Shown here in pieces: positions 1 through 4,208 of a stretch of 12,523 nucleotides of DNA (position 1 is its first letter; the number at the start of each line of letters is the position of its first letter). Location of the stretch: positions 1 through 12,523 of the forward strand of contig CAJMPP010000044.1 of NCBI GenBank assembly GCA_905215325.1, given 5' to 3'. The position numbers were made by a program, and so were the translations under genes. Origin of the DNA: an uncultured bacterium (GTDB lineage: Bacteria; Actinomycetota; Coriobacteriia; Coriobacteriales; Eggerthellaceae). Under the pieces are notes generated by a model that made no database searches, had not been told where the DNA came from, and saw only the letters and a program-made list of their open reading frames with translations.

Positions 1-9
1 ACCCCACGC

Positions 10-102
10 GGAGGGGTGGCAGAGTGGTTGAATGCGGCGGTCTCGAAAACCGTTTCACCGGAAACCCCGGTGACGAGGGTTCGAATCCCTCCTCCTCCGC
101 CA
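10..102 (+). tRNA. tRNA-Ser (anticodon CGA), CCA encoded
   Basis: Decodes the serine codon UCG. A full class II cloverleaf can be drawn. The acceptor stem GGAGGGG (10-16) pairs with CTCCTCC (92-98). The anticodon stem GCGGT/ACCGT closes the loop CTCGAAA, giving anticodon CGA. A long variable arm typical of serine tRNAs follows (TTCACCGG...CCGGTGA). The T arm is GAGGG-TTCGAAT-CCCTC (75-91), then discriminator G99 and a genomically encoded CCA (100-102). Its promoter would lie largely before the window. A terminator-like hairpin follows within ten bases, so it is probably a single-gene or last-gene transcript. I saw no second copy of its 3' end in the window, so nothing here indicates an integrated element. 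Confidence 0.96.
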
Positions 103-111
103 GGAAACTTG

Positions 112-138
112 AAGCCCTTGCAAATGCAGGGGCTTTTT
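112..138 (+). terminator. Rho-independent terminator of the tRNA gene
   Basis: AAGCCCTTGC (112-121) and GCAGGGGCTT (126-135) form a 10-bp stem with one G-U pair and a four-base loop, followed by a run of T (134-138). It lies nine bases after the tRNA CCA end. Confidence 0.85.
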
Positions 139-140
139 CA

Positions 141-462
141 TTAATAACTTCAGTCTGGCCTGCGCCGGTCTTTCATGGGATATAACCCAAGAGCAAACCA
201 CCCGCTATGCGTCTGTGGTCCTGATTGTCGGGAGTTATACCTTTGCTTTTGATGAGGCTTGCGGGCAGAAGATAGGTTACGGTCGTCTATTAGGACCCCG
301 AGGTTCTGGGCTGTTTCGATATGTCGATGGTCCTCATGGATCGAAGGCAGCCGACAAGCCCGTTTTAAAGCGATTCCGCGTCCCAAAATCAAGAAACAAT
401 CTTATCCATGAATAATCATATCGATGAATATAACCTGGGGAAATAGTAATCCGCGTAGTGTT
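141..462. other. Intergenic stretch without a convincing gene
   Basis: About 320 bases between the tRNA terminator and the DnaA-box/parS pair. Open frames exist on both strands (215-415 on +, 150-392 on -), but neither has a Shine-Dalgarno site or a recognisable protein pattern. The part around 386-450 is clearly richer in A and T than the rest of the window and contains a weak DnaA-box-like TTATCCATG (402-410, 7 of 9 matches). It could be origin-associated or simply a regulatory spacer. I see no further structure. Confidence 0.5.
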
Positions 463-471
463 TGTGGATAA
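463..471 (-). promoter_or_regulatory. DnaA box (perfect TTATCCACA on the - strand)
   Basis: TGTGGATAA on the + strand is the exact complement of the classical 9-base DnaA box TTATCCACA. A single 9-mer can occur by chance, but this one lies in an intergenic region three bases from a perfect parS site. Only one weak further box (402-410) was seen, so this is not by itself an origin. It could serve DnaA titration or regulation of the gene at 565. Confidence 0.55.
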
Positions 472-474
472 CGA

Positions 475-490
475 TGTTTCACGTGAAACA
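475..490. promoter_or_regulatory. parS: parS centromere-like site (ParB binding)
   Basis: TGTTTCACGTGAAACA is a perfect 16-base palindrome matching the conserved chromosomal parS site of bacteria (Bacillus subtilis consensus TGTTNCACGTGAAACA). ParB loads here and spreads, which organises the origin domain and recruits SMC/condensin during chromosome segregation. parS sites cluster near oriC, so the site implies that this window is origin-proximal. That fits its tRNA, rpsF-ssb-rpsR-rplI and dnaB content. It lies in the upstream region of the gene at 565 and could affect its promoter. Confidence 0.88.
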
Positions 491-508
491 CAATGCAGGC
501 AACACTCA

Positions 509-514
509 TATACT
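509..514 (+). promoter_or_regulatory. Possible -10 element for the MarR-like gene
   Basis: TATACT matches the sigma-70 -10 consensus at five of six bases and lies 50 bases before the start codon at 565. No good -35 hexamer is visible at 16-18 bases upstream, a position overlapped by the right end of the parS site. The call is weak. Confidence 0.25.
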
Positions 515-564
515 CAAGCTATTCGAAGATTGCCCTTACCTTACCGGTATAGAAAGGAACCACC

Positions 565-1038
565 ATGAACGAAGCCGCGAAGACTTTGGCTCAGATGAAG
601 AAGGCGAACAAACTTGTCCGCCTGGCATTCCGTAAGAACGGCCCGAAAAGCTTCAAGCGCGGTCAAGGTGTGCTGCTTCAGGCCCTGTTGGTGGACGATG
701 GCGCTACGCAGCGCGACCTCACCAAGACGCTGGGCATGAACCGCAGCAACCTGAAGGACATCGTGAAGAAGGCCGAGCGCAACGGCTATGTGTCCATCGA
801 GTCGGTCGATCAGCCGCGCACCTATGCGGTGAAGCTGACCGATCTGGGCCGAGAGCTTGCCGAGAAACGCGCTGCAGTCAACGATAAGACCGCCGAGGAC
901 ATCATCTCCTGCTTGAGCGCCGAAGAGGTCGCCCAGCTTGATGCCATCACCGAGAAACTGATTCTGGCGATGAAGGATAAGGGCATCTGCGGCAAGAAGA
1001 AGGGCTACAAGGTACGCCGCAAGCGTCATCGTCGCTAA
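565..1038 (+). CDS. MarR-like winged-helix transcriptional regulator
   Basis: A 157-residue protein with the layout of a small MarR-family DNA-binding regulator. An N-terminal helix rich in Lys/Arg (about 1-32) is followed by a winged helix-turn-helix (about 33-98). Its recognition segment includes TQRDLTKTLGMNRSNLKDIV (48-67), and its wing runs over about 77-90 before the typical LTDLGREL. A C-terminal helical part (about 99-140) would serve dimerisation. The last 15 residues are nearly all Lys/Arg, an unusual tail that could add nonspecific DNA or RNA affinity. The ATG at 565 is preceded by GAAAGGAA (552-559) at good spacing. Ligand and targets cannot be read from sequence. Autoregulation or control of the acidic gene at 1173 is possible but inferred. 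It sits directly downstream of the parS site. Confidence 0.8.
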   Translation: MNEAAKTLAQMKKANKLVRLAFRKNGPKSFKRGQGVLLQALLVDDGATQRDLTKTLGMNRSNLKDIVKKAERNGYVSIESVDQPRTYAVKLTDLGRELAEKRAAVNDKTAEDIISCLSAEEVAQLDAITEKLILAMKDKGICGKKKGYKVRRKRHRR

Positions 1039-1088
1039 AACCTGAACGCGGATTTTCAGCGGTTCGTTGCAACAACGATATCGCGGGT

Positions 1089-1144
1089 CGAAAGCCACGC
1101 TACACTGGATGCATCATGAAATGCATGCGGGGGCGTGGCTTTCG
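1089..1144. repeat. 12-bp perfect inverted repeat with inner ATGCAT pair, leader of the acidic gene
   Basis: CGAAAGCCACGC (1089-1100) and GCGTGGCTTTCG (1133-1144) are exact reverse complements. Inside them a second pair of arms, ATGCAT at 1109-1114 and 1121-1126, closes a six-base loop. The whole could fold into a long interrupted stem. No T run follows, so it is not a standard terminator. It ends 29 bases before the ATG at 1173 and may act as a protein-binding operator or an mRNA leader structure. Confidence 0.6.
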
Positions 1145-1158
1145 CATTGTAAAGAATC

Positions 1159-1165
1159 GAAAGGA
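1159..1165 (+). promoter_or_regulatory. Shine-Dalgarno site fixing the start of the acidic protein
   Basis: GAAAGGA lies seven bases before the ATG at 1173. The in-frame ATG at 1116 has no such site and would place the 3' arm of the inverted repeat inside the coding region, so 1173 is preferred. Confidence 0.7.
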
Positions 1166-1172
1166 TACGGCA

Positions 1173-1715
1173 ATGGCAGATCGCGTTGTTGAGAACCAGG
1201 ATAACGAAGTTCCCGAGATCCCCGAAATCTTGGAGAAGGTGCTGCTGTTCTCGCTGGATGAGGCGAAGCAGAAGCTGACCCAGAGCAATGAGGTGGTCCC
1301 CTTTACCGCGCTGGCGGTCAAGGAGAACCTGTTCATCGAGAACCACCCTGGCGAATCCGTGGAGGCATGCTTCAATGCGGCTCGCCATACGGTGCAGCAT
1401 GCCCAGGGTGCGCAGGCTTATGCGCTCTGCTACGACGGCTATGTCGAGGTTGATGAAGGTACGAAGGATGCCCTTATCGCTGAGGGCGGCGTGCCTGGCG
1501 CTGACAAGGGTTTTGCCGTGGGTTACCTGTACGAGTGCTCTGAGGACGGCGCCGTCGAGTTCGAGGATGAGCCGGCATACATCGGCGAGGCCCCGAACTT
1601 CATGATCGCCCTGAAGGCCCCGGGCGAGTACAGCGACGACGAGATCGACGAGAGGTACACCGCAGAGGACGAGACCGAGTTCGAAGTGGAGGACGAGGGT
1701 TCAGAAGAGGAATAG
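1173..1715 (+). CDS. Conserved-looking acidic protein of unknown function
   Basis: I do not recognise this 180-residue protein. It has no signal peptide, membrane helix or nucleotide-binding motif. The N-terminal 20 residues are charged and rich in Glu. A probable globular core (about 20-145) mixes hydrophobic strands and helices, including segments such as VLLFSLDEAKQKL and AQAYALCYDGYVEVDEG. The last 30 residues contain 17 Asp/Glu and are probably disordered. Codon use matches the neighbouring core genes, so it looks like a native expressed gene rather than a recent arrival. The start at 1173 follows its Shine-Dalgarno. It is separate from the MarR-like gene by 134 bases containing a large inverted repeat, so it may have its own transcript. 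The acidic tail could mimic nucleic acid or mediate protein contacts, but that is speculation. Confidence 0.8.
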   Translation: MADRVVENQDNEVPEIPEILEKVLLFSLDEAKQKLTQSNEVVPFTALAVKENLFIENHPGESVEACFNAARHTVQHAQGAQAYALCYDGYVEVDEGTKDALIAEGGVPGADKGFAVGYLYECSEDGAVEFEDEPAYIGEAPNFMIALKAPGEYSDDEIDERYTAEDETEFEVEDEGSEEE

Positions 1716-1881
1716 CCCGAATAGCTCGAGGTTGTCCAATAGGGGCTGCGAATCCGAGGTTGGGGCTTTTCGCATGCCGGGCATCTTGCTCTTTCAGAAC
1801 CATGCTGTTCGAGGTATGCGATAGAGCGAGATCGGTGAGATAAGCAAGCTTGTCCAGCTAACTCATGGGTCGGCGATAGAC
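1716..1881. other. Intergenic stretch after the acidic gene
   Basis: No gene is supported here. The block GGGGCT occurs twice in direct orientation shortly after the stop codon. No terminator with a T run is visible close to the acidic gene; the nearest strong hairpin is the one at 1882-1924. Confidence 0.4.
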
Positions 1882-1924
1882 GCGAAGGCGGTTCACCTGC
1901 AAGGTTCAGGTGAACCGCCTTCGC
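1882..1924. terminator. 18-bp perfect hairpin, possible terminator
   Basis: GCGAAGGCGGTTCACCTG (1882-1899) and CAGGTGAACCGCCTTCGC (1907-1924) are exact reverse complements around a seven-base loop. Only CATTTC follows, so the usual run of T is weak. It may end the transcript of the acidic gene or insulate the ribosomal operon. A perfect repeat of this length could also be a binding site or a mobile repeat unit. Confidence 0.5.
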
Positions 1925-1938
1925 CATTTCGACAAGGG

Positions 1939-2042
1939 TTCTGCAAGACGGCGTGCCTATAGTTTGAGGTGCGGGCAGATGGCGGGCTGTGGAGCAGGGG
2001 CCTGCCGTCTGAGGTGCGGCGATGTGTTGAAACGGTGCAGAA
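1939..2042 (+). ncRNA. Candidate structured RNA or leader with nested helices
   Basis: Two inverted repeats are nested and directly adjacent on the 5' side. TTCTGCA (1939-1945) pairs with TGCAGAA (2036-2042). AGACGGC (1946-1952) pairs with GCCGTCT (2004-2010) and continues, after a 2x2 internal loop, as GCC (1955-1957) with GGC (1999-2001). The remaining bases 2011-2035 could form a further arm. TGAGGTGCGG occurs twice in direct orientation (1965-1974, 2010-2019), and an alternative pairing GGCAG with CTGCC would compete with the inner helix. I do not recognise a known family (not SRP, RNase P, 6S or tmRNA by their conserved blocks). It lies upstream of the putative rpsF promoter, so it would be a separate RNA or belong to a longer transcript. 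Confidence 0.35.
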
Positions 2043-2064
2043 GGAAGAAAGCAAGGTGAAAGGC

Positions 2065-2093
2065 TGGCAATGAGGAATTGGGCTTGATAATAT
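2065..2093 (+). promoter_or_regulatory. Putative promoter of the rpsF operon
   Basis: TGGCAA (2065-2070) and an extended -10, TG-A-TAATAT (2085-2093), are spaced by 17 bases. The -35 matches consensus poorly (three of six), which an extended -10 can compensate. Overlapping alternatives GATAAT (2086-2091) and TATAGT (2091-2096) exist. Transcription would begin about 65 bases before the rpsF start, so the leader would include the hairpin at 2110-2140. Confidence 0.45.
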
Positions 2094-2109
2094 AGTTAGG
2101 CTAATTCCT

Positions 2110-2140
2110 GCCCCGGTGTGTGCCTTCACCAGCCCGGGGC
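2110..2140 (+). promoter_or_regulatory. Candidate S6:S18 leader hairpin (autoregulation)
   Basis: GCCCC (2110-2114) pairs with GGGGC (2136-2140), and GGTG (2115-2118) with CACC (2127-2130), leaving a 3'-side bulge AGCCC. In many bacteria the rpsF leader forms a bulged hairpin with a conserved CCG near the start codon, bound by the S6:S18 complex to repress the operon. Position, size and the 3'-side bulge fit that idea, and both genes are present in this operon. Because the CCG can also be drawn in the stem, the match to the known motif is not certain. Confidence 0.4.
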
Positions 2141-2165
2141 CGTAAAGTCCAAAGGAGGTGAGCTG

Positions 2166-2459
2166 ATGAAGGCTTACGAACTGCTGTTTATTATTGCTCC
2201 GTCTACCGACGAGGAGACCCGTGCAAATACGATGAATCGTATCCAGGGCGTTATCACGTCCGCCGAGGGTTCCGTCGACAACGTTGACGAGTGGGGCAAG
2301 CGTAAACTCGCTTACGAGATCAATGGTCTGACCGACGGTGTCTACACCCTCATCGATTTCCACGCTGATCCCGCCGAGGTTGCAGAACTCGATCGCGTGC
2401 TGCGCATCTCTGATGTCGTTGTTCGCCACATGATCGTGAAGCGCACCGACCGCGAATAG
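2166..2459 (+). CDS. rpsF: 30S ribosomal protein S6
   Basis: A 97-residue S6, the usual size. This ferredoxin-like RNA-binding protein sits on the platform of the small subunit and partners S18. The characteristic start MKAYELLFIIAP is followed by the WGKRKLAYEI strand (residues about 43-52) and the C-terminal ISDVVVRHMIVKR. The ATG at 2166 follows a near-perfect Shine-Dalgarno AAAGGAGGTG (2151-2160). An in-frame GTG at 2118 lies inside the leader hairpin and lacks a ribosome site, so it was not used. It is the first gene of rpsF-ssb-rpsR-rplI, and the 49-base gap to ssb shows no terminator. Likely regulated by its own product with S18 through the leader. Confidence 0.97.
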   Translation: MKAYELLFIIAPSTDEETRANTMNRIQGVITSAEGSVDNVDEWGKRKLAYEINGLTDGVYTLIDFHADPAEVAELDRVLRISDVVVRHMIVKRTDRE

Positions 2460-2508
2460 GATTACGTAGGGGCCCACAAGGTCCCAGCATGAGAAGAGGT
2501 AGATACAC

Positions 2509-2976
2509 ATGAGCATCAATCGTGTCATGATCAGCGGAAATCTTACGCGCGACGCAGAAATTCGTTCCACGCAAAGCGGTATGGCCATCCTGGGGTTCGG
2601 CGTTGCGGTCAACGACCGCCGCAAGAACCAGCAGACCGGTGAATGGGAGGATTACCCGAACTTCGTCGACTGCACCATGTTCGGCACCCGTGGCGAGAAG
2701 CTGCAGCCCTACCTTACGAAGGGCACGAAAGTGGCCATCGAGGGCAAGCTTCGCTACAGCTCGTGGGAGCGCGATGGTCAGCGCCGTAGCAAGCTTGAAG
2801 TGATTGTCGACGAGTTGGAGTTCATGTCCAGCCGCAACGGCAACAATGCCAACCAGGGTTACGACAACGGCATGACCGCAGGTTATGCCCCGCAGCCCGC
2901 TCCGATGGCCGCTCCCGTTGCAGCTCCGATCGTAGATGCCTCTGCTTCGGTTTACGACGAAGACATCCCGTTTTAA
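2509..2976 (+). CDS. ssb: Single-stranded DNA-binding protein
   Basis: A 155-residue SSB that coats single-stranded DNA in replication, recombination and repair. The N-terminal OB fold (about 1-105) begins MSINRVMISGNLTRDAEIR and carries the typical FVDCTMFGTRGEKLQPYLTKG-type core with WERDGQRRSKLEVIVDELEF. A flexible linker rich in Gly, Asn, Pro and Ala follows. The protein ends in DEDIPF, the acidic tip by which SSB recruits partner proteins. The start at 2509 has a modest ribosome site AGAGGT (2495-2500). It lies between rpsF and rpsR, the usual bacterial order, and is co-transcribed with the ribosomal genes. Confidence 0.97.
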   Translation: MSINRVMISGNLTRDAEIRSTQSGMAILGFGVAVNDRRKNQQTGEWEDYPNFVDCTMFGTRGEKLQPYLTKGTKVAIEGKLRYSSWERDGQRRSKLEVIVDELEFMSSRNGNNANQGYDNGMTAGYAPQPAPMAAPVAAPIVDASASVYDEDIPF

Positions 2977-2994
2977 GCGAAAGAGGTTTACCAA

Positions 2995-3255
2995 ATGTCC
3001 GACTACGCGAAGCAGCCTCGTCGCAAGTACTGCCAGTTCTGCAAAGAGGACGCGGAGTACATCGACTACAAAGATACTCAGATGCTGCGCAAGTATGTTA
3101 CCGACCGCGGGAAGATCAAGCCGCGCCGCGTGACGGGTGCCTGCACCCAGCACCAGCGTGACATCGCGAACGCCGTGAAGCGCGCTCGCGAGATGGCTCT
3201 GATGCCCTACGCGGTTCCCGCAATTAGCGGCCGCGGCGACCGCCGCAATCGCTAG
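2995..3255 (+). CDS. rpsR: 30S ribosomal protein S18, zinc-ligand type
   Basis: An 86-residue S18 that binds next to S6 on the small-subunit platform. The conserved block YVTDRGKIKPRRVTG (about 34-48) is present. Cys13, Cys16, Cys50 and His53 form a CxxC...CxxH set, the metal-binding form of S18. Many bacteria carry a second, cysteine-free S18 used under zinc limitation, so such a paralogue may exist elsewhere in this genome. The gap after ssb is 18 bases with an AAAGAGGT ribosome site, and 15 bases separate it from rplI. Confidence 0.97.
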   Translation: MSDYAKQPRRKYCQFCKEDAEYIDYKDTQMLRKYVTDRGKIKPRRVTGACTQHQRDIANAVKRAREMALMPYAVPAISGRGDRRNR

Positions 3256-3270
3256 GCGCAAGGAGGAACC

Positions 3271-3798
3271 ATGAAAGTCATCCTGCTCCAAGAGCTCAAG
3301 GGCAAGGGCGGCGAAGGCGACGTCGTGGACGTGGCCCCCGGTTTTGCCAACAACTACCTGATGCCGCAGGGCATCGCCATCCTGGCTACGAAGGGCAACC
3401 TGAAGCAGCTGGAGATGCGTAAGAACAACATCGCCAAGCGCGAGGCTACTCGCCTGGCCGATGCTGACAAGCTGAAGTCCGTGCTCGACGGTGCTTCCGT
3501 GAAGGTCGACGCGAAGGTCGGCGAAGAGGGCCAGTTGTTCGGCTCCGTTACCGCCACTCAGATCGCCGAGGCCATCAAGGAGGCTCTGGGCGTGGAGATC
3601 GACCGCCGTCGCATCGAGGCTGGCAAGGCCATCAAGACCGCCGGCCAGCACGAGGTCGTCATCTCCATCTACCGTGACATCAAGGCCACGGTCACGCTGC
3701 TGGTGGGCATCGACGAGGTTGCTGCCGAGGAAGAGGCCGAAGAGGTCGAGACCGAGGCTGTCGCCGAGGAAGCTGCTGCTGAAGAGGCCGCTGAATAA
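3271..3798 (+). CDS. rplI: 50S ribosomal protein L9 with acidic C-terminal extension
   Basis: A 175-residue L9, about 25 longer than the usual 148-150. The N-terminal 23S-rRNA-binding domain has the hallmark MKVILLQELKGKGGEGDVVDV and the GFANNYLMPQGIA motif (about 1-40). A long connecting helix follows (about 41-75), then the C-terminal domain (about 76-149). Residues 151-175 are almost wholly Ala and Glu, with 12 Glu, and are absent from standard L9. Such a tail would project from the ribosome and may be disordered. The start is set by AAGGAGG (3260-3266). It is the last gene of the operon and is followed by a strong terminator. Confidence 0.97.
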   Translation: MKVILLQELKGKGGEGDVVDVAPGFANNYLMPQGIAILATKGNLKQLEMRKNNIAKREATRLADADKLKSVLDGASVKVDAKVGEEGQLFGSVTATQIAEAIKEALGVEIDRRRIEAGKAIKTAGQHEVVISIYRDIKATVTLLVGIDEVAAEEEAEEVETEAVAEEAAAEEAAE

Positions 3799-3823
3799 CT
3801 CAGCGCTTTAAAGCGAACTAGCG

Positions 3824-3854
3824 AATCCCCCGTACGTTAGTGCGGGGGATTTTT
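3824..3854 (+). terminator. Rho-independent terminator of the rpsF-ssb-rpsR-rplI operon
   Basis: AATCCCCCGTAC (3824-3835) pairs with GTGCGGGGGATT (3840-3851) around a GTTA loop, with one G-U pair, and runs into TTTTT (3850-3854). A 12-base palindrome CGCTTTAAAGCG (3804-3815) lies between the rplI stop and this hairpin. Confidence 0.93.
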
Positions 3855-3944
3855 CTATTTCAGGCCTAAGTGTGCGTTTTCGTTAATCGGGTTTTCCGAA
3901 GTGCGTATATCGCACCTCCCTGACTATAAGGAGGCTCATTATCG

Positions 3945-4097
3945 TTGTCTGAAGGTTTGCCGACAGCGTGTACAGCTCCCCTTTTGCTTTCGCTCGATAT
4001 AGTGGCCGATGCGAAAGGTTTCGTCATCTTTCGCACGATGAAGCAACACGGTAGCTTTACTAGGGAATCCGATCTTGCGGGAGGATATTCCTTTTGA
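3945..4097 (+). CDS. Possible small ORF (50 codons) in the dnaB leader
   Basis: A perfect Shine-Dalgarno AAGGAGG (3928-3934) lies ten bases before a TTG at 3945 that opens a 50-codon frame ending at TGA 4095-4097. The predicted peptide starts MSEGLPTACT (TTG read as Met) and contains APLLLSLDIVADAKGFVIFR. I recognise no family. Base and codon use are less GC-rich than in neighbouring genes, and TTG is a rare start, so it may be chance. The GGAGG could be sequestered by CCTCC (3915-3919) across a ten-base loop, which would control access. Two alternative hairpins built on CTTTCGC/GCGAAAG lie inside the frame, so a leader-peptide role for dnaB is conceivable but unproven. Confidence 0.25.
   Translation: MSEGLPTACTAPLLLSLDIVADAKGFVIFRTMKQHGSFTRESDLAGGYSF
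3986..4035 (+). promoter_or_regulatory. Mutually exclusive hairpins upstream of dnaB
   Basis: GCGAAAG (4011-4017) can pair with CTTTCGC on its left (3987-3993) or on its right (4028-4034). The right pairing extends to TGCGAAAG/CTTTCGCA (4010-4017 with 4028-4035) around a ten-base loop. Such overlap resembles attenuators, but no T run follows either hairpin. Confidence 0.3.
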
Positions 4098-4193
4098 ATC
4101 AGGTTGTTCTCCAATGCTTGATGTTGGTGTTCGGGTGAAGCCCAACGGCATCCGCGGCGCAACTCCGGGTGCGGTATGATAAACCGGATACAA

Positions 4194-4200
4194 GAAAGGA
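4194..4200 (+). promoter_or_regulatory. Shine-Dalgarno site fixing the dnaB start
   Basis: GAAAGGA lies eight bases before the ATG at 4209. In-frame ATGs at 4176 and 4200 lack a properly spaced site, the latter overlapping the site itself. Confidence 0.7.
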
Positions 4201-4208
4201 TGAGCAGC

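Noticed and set aside
10..140. Integration (att) site at the tRNA-Ser 3' end
   Set aside because: No repeated tRNA 3' segment, integrase or phage-like gene is in the window.
150..415. Open frames on both strands after the tRNA (80 and 66 codons)
   Set aside because: No ribosome site, no recognisable protein pattern, and the two overlap each other. Treated as chance frames in a regulatory region.
1994..2005. Short palindrome GCAGGGGCCTGC as a separate element
   Set aside because: Too short and with a two-base loop that cannot close as RNA; better seen as part of the alternative pairings in the candidate RNA.
1893..3651. Long - strand frames (243 and 433 codons) opposite rpsF, ssb, rpsR and rplI
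   Set aside because: They are opposite well-identified ribosomal genes, and their His/Leu/Val-rich composition is the usual result of reading GC-rich genes backwards.
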